DNA of 64,000 bases from CAZPDM01 sp964585305. Its GTDB lineage: Bacteria; Planctomycetota; Uabimicrobiia; Uabimicrobiales; JABWCH01. A program made the position numbers and the translations under genes. The stretch covers positions 1-64,000 of the forward strand of contig CAZPDM010000007.1 in NCBI GenBank assembly GCA_964585305.1. The letters run 5' to 3'. The notes below the pieces were generated by a model, which made no database searches, had not been told where the DNA came from, and worked only from the letters and a program-made list of their open reading frames with translations. This document shows, piece after piece, positions 1 through 8,268 of the stretch; within the stretch, counting starts at the first letter, position 1; every line of letters begins with the position of its first letter.

Positions 1-291
1 ATGGTAGGAAGCGAAATCATGCCAGCTTATGGTCTTACTTTTTGGCTAAATAATAAAATTTCTGAGAAACAGACTAAATTTCTTCCTGGTGTTTTAAGAA
101 GAGCTTTCACAAAAGGAATAATTGCTAGCTCATTTCCATCTGATCTAGTTGTTGCTGCTGGTTATAAAGACAATCGTTTATATATTATTCCATCGTTAAA
201 TCTTGTTATTGTAAGATTTGGAGATGGCGATCGCAATTTTTCAGATTATGATTTTCTAACTATAATTATAGAAGACTTTGCTAAATCATAG
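1..291 (+). CDS. C-terminal part of a serine hydrolase / beta-lactamase-family protein (truncated by the window edge)
   Basis: The reading frame is open from base 1, so the ATG there may be internal and the true start lies outside the window. The visible 96 residues carry the pattern seen at the C-terminus of class C beta-lactamase-like hydrolases: a 'PAYGLTFWLN' strand, then 'AAGYKDNRLYIIPSLNLVIVRFG', where the enzyme fold closes with the 'G-x-x-x-Q/R-x-Y-I-x-P' segment. The catalytic SxxK and YxN motifs would lie upstream and cannot be seen. The gene is followed after 20 bases by the radical SAM gene, so the two are probably co-transcribed. The family call rests on the C-terminus only. Substrate is unknown. 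Confidence 0.6.
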   Translation: MVGSEIMPAYGLTFWLNNKISEKQTKFLPGVLRRAFTKGIIASSFPSDLVVAAGYKDNRLYIIPSLNLVIVRFGDGDRNFSDYDFLTIIIEDFAKS

Positions 292-311
292 TTTTATGGA
301 GGATATTTTTT

Positions 312-1259
312 ATGGCTATTGATTCTTACCAAGATTTGCTATCTTCTCTTGAAGTTTTACGCGATTGTCGAATATGTCCACGTAATTGTGGAGTAGATCG
401 ATTTTCCTCTAAATTAGGATATTGCCAACTAGATGCTAAATTTAATATTGCATCTATTACCTTACATAAGGGTGAAGAGCCTGTTATTGTTGGAAAAAAA
501 GGAATATGTAATATTTTTTTTCCACATTGTAATTTGCAATGTATATACTGTCAAAATTACCAGATTAGCTGTAATATAGAAAAAAACTATCAAGTTTGGG
601 AATTGCCCCAAATTATTGAAAAGCTATTAGAATTTATCGAAAGTGGAGTGTATTTGATTGGCTTTGTTTCGCCTTCCCAATGTGTAGTCCAAATGAAAAT
701 TATTATAGAGGCATTACGTCGAACAGGAAAAAAATTTATTACTGTCTATAATAGTAATGGATACGATAAAGTTAATACATTACGCGAATTAGAAAGCTAT
801 ATCGATGTATATTTACCAGATTTTAAATATATCGATCCTAATATTGCCGAATTATATTCTTATGCACATAATTATCCTGAAATAGCGAAAGCAGCAATCT
901 TAGAAATGTATCGTCAGAAAGGTTCATATATTTCTATCAATGATGATGGGTATGTTGAAAGTGGATTGATTGTTCGCCATCTTGTTTTACCAGGAGAAAG
1001 TGAACAAAGCATTCGTATTTTAGAATATATTAGCGAGTATCTTTCAACAGGTGCACATATTTCTTTGATGTCCCAATATTATCCTACCTATAAAGCAACT
1101 CATCATCCCATTCTCAATCGAACATTAGAATATGACGAATATCAAAAAGTTGTTCATAAAATGAATGAGCTAGGATTCTACCATGGTTGGGTACAAGAAT
1201 TACAAAGTCAGAAAACTTATCGCCCTAATTTTGAAGAAGAAAAACCATTTGGTATTTAG
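312..1259 (+). CDS. Radical SAM protein of the PflX type (pyruvate formate-lyase activase-like)
   Basis: This 315-residue protein has a radical SAM 4Fe-4S motif, CNLQCIYCQN (C-x3-C-x2-C), near residue 73. An additional N-terminal cysteine group, CRICPRNCG followed by YC, sits near residues 19-37. That pairing is typical of COG1313 (PflX-like) proteins, which resemble glycyl-radical-enzyme activases but have no settled substrate. The later segments 'VYNSNGYDKVNTL', 'DVYLPDFKYIDP' and 'VRHLVLPG' also fit this family. A Shine-Dalgarno site GGAGG lies 8 bases before the ATG. The gene sits between a hydrolase end and a toroid protein with gaps of 20 and 9 bases, so it is in an operon. No glycyl radical enzyme is visible in the window. 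Confidence 0.8.
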   Translation: MAIDSYQDLLSSLEVLRDCRICPRNCGVDRFSSKLGYCQLDAKFNIASITLHKGEEPVIVGKKGICNIFFPHCNLQCIYCQNYQISCNIEKNYQVWELPQIIEKLLEFIESGVYLIGFVSPSQCVVQMKIIIEALRRTGKKFITVYNSNGYDKVNTLRELESYIDVYLPDFKYIDPNIAELYSYAHNYPEIAKAAILEMYRQKGSYISINDDGYVESGLIVRHLVLPGESEQSIRILEYISEYLSTGAHISLMSQYYPTYKATHHPILNRTLEYDEYQKVVHKMNELGFYHGWVQELQSQKTYRPNFEEEKPFGI

Positions 1260-1268
1260 GTTAAAAAG

Positions 1269-2246
1269 ATGCTTCAAACTGAAAACATGAAAGATTTTGT
1301 TAAATTAGGTGTGCAAACTTTAGATAAAACTGCTAGGGAAAAATTGTCCCAATATTTGCAATCTCAACAAAAATCAGATGGTGGATTTTCAAACGAATTG
1401 GATATTTCCAGTGATTTATATTATACTTTTTTTGCTTTAACTTGTATGCTAGGACTTGGAATAAAGCCTTTAAACCTACCAAGATTGCTCAAATTTTTAT
1501 ACTTGTATTTAGATAAAAAATTTGAAGATATTGTTCATCTTTCTGCTTGGGCCAGGTGTTGGAAAATCATTGATATAATGGGAAATAATAAGTTTATTTT
1601 TTCTCAACAACTCTTATGTTCTTTATATCATTTTTTCTCTTCTATAAAAAAAAATGGTATGAAAAAGAAAATTTTGTCTAAAATTAATGATACTCTACCA
1701 ACTTTTCAAAGCAGAGAAGAGATATCGTATTTCTATTCTAGCATATATGACAATTTTTTAGTGAGTCAGCTTTACCAAAGTTTAGGATGGAATATTCCTC
1801 AAAATTGGGATATTTTAAAATTTTTCTCTGCCTGTGAAAATTCTTCAGGTGGATTTTCTAATAAGCCTAATTCAAGCATTTCCACTGTTCCAAATACTAC
1901 TGCTGCAATCTTATTGGCGCAGTCATTTGATATAAAGATTGATTCTCAACATATTGACTGGCTAGAAAATATGTTTGATTTTAATATGGGAGGATTCCGA
2001 GCAAGTTCTTCTTCCCCTTACCCTGATTTACTTTCTACAGCAACTGCACTTTGTTGTTTGAAAATTATTGGCCATGATATACAAAAATTTTTTGAACTTG
2101 CAGAAGATTTTATTGTTAGTCATTGGATAGAAGAAACAGGTGGATTTGGAAATACACTTTATTCACAAACTTCAGATATAGAATATACTTTCTATGCTTT
2201 ATTAGGATTAGGATGCTTAGCAGATAAAGAAAAAAGAGATACTTAA
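1269..2246 (+). CDS. Prenyltransferase / squalene-cyclase-like alpha-alpha toroid protein
   Basis: The 325-residue protein contains repeated 'GGF' motifs in the setting typical of alpha-alpha toroid repeats: 'SQQKSDGGFSNE', 'SGGFSNKPNSS', 'MGGFRASSSSPYPDL' and 'TGGFGNTLYSQTSDIEYTFYALLGL'. This layout matches protein prenyltransferase beta subunits and squalene/hopene cyclase repeats. It is much shorter than a hopene cyclase (about 630 residues), and I see no DxDD catalytic motif, so cyclase activity is not supported. No signal peptide is evident. It follows the radical SAM gene by 9 bases, and the operon ends at the strong hairpin at 2252-2300. The function is unknown; binding or modification of an isoprenoid-like ligand is only a possibility from the fold. 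Confidence 0.65.
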   Translation: MLQTENMKDFVKLGVQTLDKTAREKLSQYLQSQQKSDGGFSNELDISSDLYYTFFALTCMLGLGIKPLNLPRLLKFLYLYLDKKFEDIVHLSAWARCWKIIDIMGNNKFIFSQQLLCSLYHFFSSIKKNGMKKKILSKINDTLPTFQSREEISYFYSSIYDNFLVSQLYQSLGWNIPQNWDILKFFSACENSSGGFSNKPNSSISTVPNTTAAILLAQSFDIKIDSQHIDWLENMFDFNMGGFRASSSSPYPDLLSTATALCCLKIIGHDIQKFFELAEDFIVSHWIEETGGFGNTLYSQTSDIEYTFYALLGLGCLADKEKRDT

Positions 2247-2251
2247 GTTTT

Positions 2252-2300
2252 ATGAAAAAAAGACCTTTCTTTAACTAATTTTGTTAAAGAGAGGTCTTTT
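2252..2300. terminator. Bidirectional terminator between convergent genes
   Basis: A long inverted repeat (GACCTTTCTTTAAC against GTTAAAGAGAGGTC, with one G-T wobble) is flanked by an A run on the left and a T run on the right. It lies between the toroid gene (+) and the Ser/Thr kinase gene (-) and can serve both. Confidence 0.8.
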
Positions 2301-2320
2301 TCAAGGTTAAGAGATATATC

Positions 2321-5300
2321 CTATTGCTTTTTTGCGAGTTCTTTTTCTAAAGCTATCATTTCTTGTATCAAATCATTTCCTACTTCAAGTTTCGCGCTTT
2401 CAGCTAGAAAAGTTCCAAAACGGTAGCCGGCTAAGGCTTCTTTTTTTTTCCCAATAATTTTTAAGAAACGCGCATGATAAAAAACTGTGAGAGGAAAATA
2501 CGGATTCCACATAATGGCTTTTTTATAATATTCAGCAGCTTTATCATTATATTCAAAAGGTTGCATATCAGCAGCCAAGCAATATAACAAAAGTGCTCCT
2601 GTCCGACGTCCGCTCTTATTAAAAGCAATTGATTTTTCGCATATTCTTGTAATTTCTTTGCCAATATAGGGATGTTTTTTTACCAACGGGCTAAACTTGG
2701 CTAAGATCATTACAATATAATTGGAAAAAACATCATGCCTTTCATATTGAGGGTAATGGCTTATCATCTTTTCTATAGTTATTACCATTGCCTGAAAAAT
2801 TTCAGGAGAAAGATTTTCAATAATAGCTTGAGCGTAATTTGATAACAAGGCTAGATTATTTTGATGAAATCTAGGGTTTAAATCCTGTGCTTTTTGAAAA
2901 TGATCCAAACTTTCTTGCAGTTTAATTCCTGGATTATGAAATGCAATTTGTCCCATATAGTAATGATATTCTGAGGTTGGTGTTATTGTATAAGATTTTG
3001 TAAAAAAGTTTGTGGATTCTTCTTGATTTTTTAAAAGATAATGTACCCAGGCTATTTGTGCATATAACTTAGCTAAAGAAGCAGTATCAGATGTTTCAGT
3101 AACCTTAGCACTTAGTTTTTCTAAAACAGTTTTTTTAATATAATCTAATTCTAATTTTATTTTGCTGGTAAATTTGTTTTCATAAAGTAGCTTGGGAACT
3201 AACCAATCCAAGTCTTCTAATAATTGCATTTCAAGCCCATTTTTTTTGCAAAATGTGCAATAATCAATATATGTGCGTTCTCTTTCAGGTACGACATCTA
3301 ATAAATGTTGGTAAGCTATTCTAGTACGGTCGAACATCTTTATTTTTTCAAAGATCAAAGTCTGAAAAAGGTAAAGATTGATAATAGATGCAGAGTTGAT
3401 TTTCATATTAAAACGACCGTGTTGATAAAAGAGTTCAATAGAGTCATCAATAAGTTGCAATGCTTCTGGAATCTTTCCTACAGCAGGTAATGTTTTAGCT
3501 AATACAGTGTGCATGTCAAGATTGGGTTCAGCTTGTATGTTAATAGCTGTTTTAGCATATTGAATAAGTTCCTGATCTTGATTTTTTTCATCAAGAGCCA
3601 TAACTAATGGGAAATATGCAGGTAAAAATTTAGGTTCTAATTGAACTATTTTCTTTAAGCTAAACAAAGGATTTTTTTCAACTTGAGAATGATAGTAATA
3701 TAATATAAGAAATTCTGGGATATTTACTTTATTTGCTTTATCTAGCCATTTTAAAGACTCTTGACTTTTACCTTGTTTTCCTAAAAATCGTGCAAGATGT
3801 AAATAGCCAGCAGGGATTTGAGCAATCTCCGCAAGTTCCTGTAAAAGAGAAAGATTATCTTCTGGGGCAACATTTCTTTGAGCAAGAAAGTATTTAGCTA
3901 AACATAAAAATAAAATTTGGTTTGGATTATGTTTTATTCTAAGTTCATAAAAATGGTGATACCATTCTTGATACCAATAACTACCAAGATAATAAAATAA
4001 TGTTCCATCATCTAAATTTTGAGGATTTGGCAGAATTTTATATGCTTTTCTCAGATCATCTAAAGCACGATCCCAATCTCCCATAATAGCGCGAATTTGG
4101 CCACGGAAATAAAATAAAATTCCTGCAGATTGTTTTATATCTTTTTCATCTTTTTCTAGTTTTTCGATACTTTGCCAAGCTAATAGGAATTCTTGTTGAT
4201 AAAGATAGGATATGCTTTGGAATAAAGGGTCTAGCTGTGCTTGTGGATTTTTGCTTGCGACAATAAACTGGTTGCTTGAAGTATTTTCTAAAATTTTAAC
4301 CAATTTCCAAAATATTTTGGCATTAAAATCCATATAAAGATGTTGATATATTGTCCATACTGAAGCATTTTCTAAGTTTTTTTCTATTTTGGCAAAATCT
4401 TTATCTGCAACGTTTGGTAATGTGCTAGGTTCAACTGGTAAAACCCTATTTATTGGCGGATTATTGATAGGTTGATGATTTGTTGTTGGATGAGGAGTGT
4501 TATTTTGCTGAGAATTTATATTTCCTTGGTTAGCTTGTATATTTTGATTATTAGGTTGTGAATGTGGATTATTCGGAGAATTTTGGTTATTTACTTTCGT
4601 ATTTTGATTATTAGCAGTTTCTTGTGGAGAGTTTTTTACGGGTGGTTCTGCTATTTGTTTATCAGAAGCTAATAAGCTAATTATCGTTATTAAACATAAT
4701 AACAATAAAAATCCCATTCCTGCAAAAATAAGATTATTTTTTTTCAGCCATCCTTTTCTACGTAATTGGGCTAATAAACTTTCCCTGCGAGTGGTAAGAT
4801 CTCTACGACCGCGAATATAACAACGCAAATCTCTTTCAAAATCTTCACAATTTTGATAACGATCTTCCGGTTCTTTTGAAATTGCCTTAAGAACAATCTG
4901 ATCTAATTCTTTTTTTATTCCACGTCGTAAATGAGAAGGAGGAATGGGATTTTCACTCATAATCTTAGAATAAAGTTCGTGTAATGTTTTTGCAGTAAAT
5001 GGATATTGTTGTGTTAATAATTCATAAAGTACTACACCAAGACTATAAATATCTGTACGGTGATCAATACGTGCTTTATTTCCCATAGCTTGTTCTGGCG
5101 ACATGTAATAGGGAGTTCCTAACGCCGCACCAGTTTTAGTAATGCGAGTTTCTAATGGATTTTCTCGAAATGCTAAAGAAAAATCTGTTAATTTGGGAAC
5201 CGGTTTTGTTGGGTTTTTCATATCCATCAAAATATTATCGGTTTTTATATCTCGGTGTATAATCCCTCGTTTATGTAATACTGATAAGGCTTGTGCAATT

Positions 5301-5881
5301 TGAGAAACTACTGAAACACATTCTTGAATACTTTTAGGCTTATATTCAGCAAGAGATTTTCCCTGGATCAATTCCATTGCTAAATAATGTATATTATTAG
5401 CTACGCCAAATTCTCTCACGCCAACGATATTTGGATGCTGAATTTGGCTTGATAATTCTCCTTCTTTTAAAAATCGACGGACTAAATCAGGATCGGAATG
5501 ATTAGGAGATTGCAACACTTTTAAAGCAATAAGTTCGCCTGTTTTAATATCTTTTGCTTGATATACAATTCCCATACCACCCGCGCCTAATCTACCTATA
5601 ATTGCATAATGGGAAAGTTTTTGAATTCCTTGTTTTTCTAACCCATCAACTGCAGGCGGTGCATGCTCTGTTGTTATACTAGCTTCTTCACGATCCACCT
5701 TTTCTGAAATTTCTCTATCCTGATCTTCTGTAAGAATTCCAGTATTTAGCAAAAATTGTTGAAAAGAGCAAGAAGAATCTTTATGGAGATAGTCTTGGTA
5801 TTGTTTCATTAAAGTAGCGACTTGTGTTGCAGGAATGTAGTGATATTTAACTAATACTTGTTTATAAAGTGAATCTCTCAT
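2321..5881 (-). CDS. Membrane-anchored Ser/Thr protein kinase with TPR C-terminus
   Basis: The 1186-residue protein starts with a helical module (about 1-65) that is also found in two other proteins here. The kinase domain covers about 90-355, with glycine loop GAGGMG at 99-104, Lys121, HRD at 209-211 and activation segment 'GTPYYMSPEQ'. The Mg-binding DFG is DFS (233-235). One membrane segment (near 385-402) is followed by an Asn/Pro/Gln-rich linker to about residue 485, then a long helical-repeat (TPR-like) region to the end. By Hanks-type topology the kinase faces the cytoplasm and the TPR part the periplasm. The substrate is unknown. A nearby in-frame ATG has only a weak AGG upstream. The C-terminus converges on the terminator at 2252-2300. 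Confidence 0.88.
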   Translation of the reverse strand: MRDSLYKQVLVKYHYIPATQVATLMKQYQDYLHKDSSCSFQQFLLNTGILTEDQDREISEKVDREEASITTEHAPPAVDGLEKQGIQKLSHYAIIGRLGAGGMGIVYQAKDIKTGELIALKVLQSPNHSDPDLVRRFLKEGELSSQIQHPNIVGVREFGVANNIHYLAMELIQGKSLAEYKPKSIQECVSVVSQIAQALSVLHKRGIIHRDIKTDNILMDMKNPTKPVPKLTDFSLAFRENPLETRITKTGAALGTPYYMSPEQAMGNKARIDHRTDIYSLGVVLYELLTQQYPFTAKTLHELYSKIMSENPIPPSHLRRGIKKELDQIVLKAISKEPEDRYQNCEDFERDLRCYIRGRRDLTTRRESLLAQLRRKGWLKKNNLIFAGMGFLLLLCLITIISLLASDKQIAEPPVKNSPQETANNQNTKVNNQNSPNNPHSQPNNQNIQANQGNINSQQNNTPHPTTNHQPINNPPINRVLPVEPSTLPNVADKDFAKIEKNLENASVWTIYQHLYMDFNAKIFWKLVKILENTSSNQFIVASKNPQAQLDPLFQSISYLYQQEFLLAWQSIEKLEKDEKDIKQSAGILFYFRGQIRAIMGDWDRALDDLRKAYKILPNPQNLDDGTLFYYLGSYWYQEWYHHFYELRIKHNPNQILFLCLAKYFLAQRNVAPEDNLSLLQELAEIAQIPAGYLHLARFLGKQGKSQESLKWLDKANKVNIPEFLILYYYHSQVEKNPLFSLKKIVQLEPKFLPAYFPLVMALDEKNQDQELIQYAKTAINIQAEPNLDMHTVLAKTLPAVGKIPEALQLIDDSIELFYQHGRFNMKINSASIINLYLFQTLIFEKIKMFDRTRIAYQHLLDVVPERERTYIDYCTFCKKNGLEMQLLEDLDWLVPKLLYENKFTSKIKLELDYIKKTVLEKLSAKVTETSDTASLAKLYAQIAWVHYLLKNQEESTNFFTKSYTITPTSEYHYYMGQIAFHNPGIKLQESLDHFQKAQDLNPRFHQNNLALLSNYAQAIIENLSPEIFQAMVITIEKMISHYPQYERHDVFSNYIVMILAKFSPLVKKHPYIGKEITRICEKSIAFNKSGRRTGALLLYCLAADMQPFEYNDKAAEYYKKAIMWNPYFPLTVFYHARFLKIIGKKKEALAGYRFGTFLAESAKLEVGNDLIQEMIALEKELAKKQ

Positions 5882-5931
5882 AATAAGTACCTGCCTATTT
5901 AAATTGTTGTTCTTATCCCGCCACGCAATAG

Positions 5932-5967
5932 CCCAGGAGAAGAGCTGAAAAAAATCTTACTCCTGGG
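5932..5967. terminator. GC-rich hairpin downstream of serC
   Basis: The arms CCCAGGAG and CTCCTGGG (5932-5939, 5960-5967) form an 8-bp stem with a 20-base loop. It lies between serC and the kinase gene, both on the minus strand. On the plus strand a T run follows, but on the coding strand none does. It may be a structured leader or processing site rather than a terminator. Confidence 0.4.
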
Positions 5968-5981
5968 AACTTTTTTAAATA

Positions 5982-6005
5982 GACAAAATTGTTAATAATT
6001 TTGTC
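5982..6005 (-). terminator. Probable serC terminator hairpin
   Basis: A 9-bp perfect stem (GACAAAATT / AATTTTGTC) with a 6-base loop starts about 12 bases past the serC stop codon and is followed on the coding strand by TATTT. The stem is AT-rich, so it is a moderate call. Confidence 0.5.
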
Positions 6006-6016
6006 ATTTCGCACCA

Positions 6017-7111
6017 TTATTTCATGTTTTTCTGGGCGAATTCTTTCATAAATTCACAGAGAGCTTGAACAGCTTCAAGAGTAACAGCATTATACAAGGA
6101 AGCACGAAGTCCACCGATAGCGCGATGTCCACGAAGACCAATTAAACCGCGAGCTTTAGATTCTGCGGCAAATTTTTCTTCTAGTTCATCTGTTGGTACA
6201 CGGAAGGTTATGTTCATTTGAGAACGGCTATCTTTTTCTACCATTCCTTTATAAAAATCAGGAATGCTGTCAATTGTGTTATAAAGCAACTCAGCTTTTT
6301 TAGTATTAATTTCTTGTATTTTATCGATACCACCTTGTTGGATTGCCCAATCAGTAACTAGAGCGAGCATGTAGATGGCAAATACAGGGGGCGTATTATA
6401 AAGAGAGTCTTTATCCACATGAAGTTTATATTGTAGCATTGTAGGGATTTTGCGGCAAGTAACTACTTTTTCCAAGAATTTTTTGCAAATAATAACCATA
6501 GTAACGCCGGCAGGACCAATATTTTTTTGTGCACCTGCATAAATGAGAGAGTATTTGCTAATATCAACTGGGCGGGACATAAAATCAGAAGACATATCAG
6601 CAATCAAAGGAACATTTCCTACATTAGGGATATTTTCTAACTTCCATTGGCTACCATAAATGGTATTATTAGTAGTAATATGAACGTAGTTAGCATTAGG
6701 GGTTAATTTACATTCTTTTGGAATATATGTAAATTTATCTTTTTCAGAACTTGCTGCAATATTTGTTTTTCCAAAAAAACGGGCTTCTTTTTCAGCTCTT
6801 TGTGCCCATTCTCCTGTAACGATATAATCCGCAATTTGATTATCGCCTAAGAAATTCATTGGTACCATATCAAATTGAAGGCTGGCTCCACCACCTAAAA
6901 AGATAATTTCGTGTGTATCTGGAATACTCATAACTTTACGCAAATTGCTTTTTGCTAAAGCAAGAGTAGCTTCAAATTCTTTTGAACGGTGGCTAATTTC
7001 TACAATAGACATTCCTGTTCCATGAAAATCTAAAAATTCATCACGTACCTTTTCTAAAACTGATAAAGGTAATGCGGAGGGACCAGGATTGAAATTCATT
7101 TTTCGTCCCAT
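6017..7111 (-). CDS. serC: Phosphoserine aminotransferase
   Basis: SerC is a PLP-dependent class V aminotransferase that converts 3-phosphohydroxypyruvate and glutamate to phosphoserine in serine synthesis. It can also act in pyridoxal phosphate synthesis. The 364-residue length is normal. The start 'NFNPGPSALP' is the family signature, 'GGGASLQFDMVPMN' follows, and the PLP lysine is Lys196 in 'AGAQKNIGPAG'. The C-terminal 'GLRGHRAIGGLRASLYNAV' is also characteristic. An AAAGG Shine-Dalgarno sits about 8 bases before the ATG, and a near-consensus promoter lies about 115 bases upstream. serA and serB are not in the window, but glyA, the next step from serine to glycine, is at 26.9 kb. Confidence 0.97.
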   Translation of the reverse strand: MGRKMNFNPGPSALPLSVLEKVRDEFLDFHGTGMSIVEISHRSKEFEATLALAKSNLRKVMSIPDTHEIIFLGGGASLQFDMVPMNFLGDNQIADYIVTGEWAQRAEKEARFFGKTNIAASSEKDKFTYIPKECKLTPNANYVHITTNNTIYGSQWKLENIPNVGNVPLIADMSSDFMSRPVDISKYSLIYAGAQKNIGPAGVTMVIICKKFLEKVVTCRKIPTMLQYKLHVDKDSLYNTPPVFAIYMLALVTDWAIQQGGIDKIQEINTKKAELLYNTIDSIPDFYKGMVEKDSRSQMNITFRVPTDELEEKFAAESKARGLIGLRGHRAIGGLRASLYNAVTLEAVQALCEFMKEFAQKNMK

Positions 7112-7226
7112 AATTCAGCCTTTCGAGCAAAAATTATCTAATTTTAAAATAAAAGGAAAAATGTGTGGATTGAAAATCTTTTCCAATCGAAAAACATATT
7201 TCCCCATAAATTATATCATATACTAG

Positions 7227-7255
7227 ATTTTACTATTTCATTTCGTTTATGTCAA
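7227..7255 (-). promoter_or_regulatory. Sigma70-type promoter for serC
   Basis: On the minus strand, TTGACA (7255-7250) and TAAAAT (7232-7227) are separated by exactly 17 bases. This predicts a serC leader of about 105-110 bases. The leader holds a hairpin at 7168-7188 (GATTG...CAATC, 9 pairs with an AGA loop). No known riboswitch was recognised. Confidence 0.7.
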
Positions 7256-7357
7256 GGTTTTTCTTGGCAAAAGATAGAGTAAAAAGACTTCTTTCTATAT
7301 TTCATAACATTCTGAAGATAAATATCTTATTTGTTTTTATGTAAAATCAAATTGGCT

Positions 7358-7389
7358 AAAAAACATTACCACGCATTTTGCGTGGTAAT
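7358..7389 (-). terminator. Terminator of the PhaR-domain gene
   Basis: A 10-bp perfect stem (ATTACCACGC / GCGTGGTAAT) with a 5-base loop lies 13 bases past the stop. On the minus strand it is followed by GTTTTTT, a standard intrinsic terminator. Confidence 0.8.
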
Positions 7390-7402
7390 AAAAAAGTTGT
7401 TT

Positions 7403-8104
7403 CTACTTAGTTTGCCCATTTTCTAAATGAGAAGAATTTTTTTTCTCTAAATCACTTTGCGAGGAAGAATCTTTTTTTTCTAAATCATTTTGAGTAGGAG
7501 AATTCTGGGAAATTGTGTTTTCTGCAGAGGAAGGTATTATTTCTATTTGCTTTTCCTCAGAAATCATAGTAAGAGATTTAGTAGAAAATTGCTGGAGTCT
7601 TTGCTCCAAAGCATCTATTGCTTTTTGCAGCTTTTTTAAATCGTTTTTAGTAGGGATATTTAACCTTTGCAAAATTCCTACCATCCAAATTTCCATCTGC
7701 TCTTCAATCTTACGATATGTACTTGGTAAAGGTACATTTTCTTCAGAAATTTCTTCTGGTTGTTCTGTAGTGATTTTTTTTATACGTGTTTCAATTTGTT
7801 CTTCTAAAGAATATGCTGTTTCTCCGACTGTTTGCGCAATTTTTTTTGCAGAACCCCACATAAAGTCGCCACTTTTACGAATCATTTGTACAAAAATAGA
7901 TGGAGAGTATGAATTTGTTTTTCTTGCGTCTTCAGCAATAATTTGGGCTAAGATAGCTGCGGTAATATTTTCTCCTGAATCGTTTTCTATAACTTCAATT
8001 TTTTCACCCTCTCGTACGATTGTTGCGATAGTATCTAATGTTATATATGTTTTAGAGATAGTATCGTAGAGTTTTCTATTTGAATAGCGTTTGATTAAGT
8101 GCAT
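7403..8104 (-). CDS. PhaR-type (polyhydroxyalkanoate regulator) DNA-binding domain protein
   Basis: Residues 1-60 match the N-terminal domain of PhaR/PHB-accumulation regulators: 'IKRYSNRKLYDT', 'SKTYITLDTIATIVREGEKIEVI' and 'GENITAAILAQII'. In known members this domain binds DNA and the polymer. The rest (233 residues in total) is helical. A segment near 95-165 could form a coiled coil, and the Ser/Glu/Lys-rich tail repeats 'DLEKKDSS', 'SDLEKKNSS' near the end. No polymer synthase or phasin gene is in the window, so a role in carbon storage cannot be inferred from context. A perfect inverted repeat upstream (8184-8207) is a candidate operator. Confidence 0.72.
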   Translation of the reverse strand: MHLIKRYSNRKLYDTISKTYITLDTIATIVREGEKIEVIENDSGENITAAILAQIIAEDARKTNSYSPSIFVQMIRKSGDFMWGSAKKIAQTVGETAYSLEEQIETRIKKITTEQPEEISEENVPLPSTYRKIEEQMEIWMVGILQRLNIPTKNDLKKLQKAIDALEQRLQQFSTKSLTMISEEKQIEIIPSSAENTISQNSPTQNDLEKKDSSSQSDLEKKNSSHLENGQTK

Positions 8105-8183
8105 ATTTTATTCCTTTTTTAAGGTTTTTTTTAAAATAAAAAGATACATTCCCTTTCTTTTTTGTTTTATGTATGTCATACTT

Positions 8184-8207
8184 ATAAAATATCGGAGGAT
8201 ATTTTAT
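8184..8207. promoter_or_regulatory. Perfect inverted repeat in a divergent intergenic region
   Basis: The arms ATAAAATATC and GATATTTTAT (10 bp) enclose GGAG. It lies between the divergently transcribed PhaR-domain gene and the exported repeat protein gene. It could be an operator for one or both genes, possibly bound by the adjacent regulator. That is inference. Confidence 0.45.
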
Positions 8208-8268
8208 CGCATAAGAAAAAAAATGCAAGTTTTTTCCTTAAAAAGGATAGTAACATAAGGAGAAAAAA

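Noticed and set aside
6405..6420. DnaA-box-like TTATCCACA
   Set aside because: It is a single site inside serC. No cluster of boxes or AT-rich unwinding region was seen, and similar single matches in other coding regions are expected by chance.
7515..8069. A long plus-strand open frame of 184 codons opposite the PhaR-domain gene
   Set aside because: It is antisense to a recognised domain, has no Shine-Dalgarno of note, and its Ile/Ser/Cys-rich translation looks like a shadow of the minus-strand gene.
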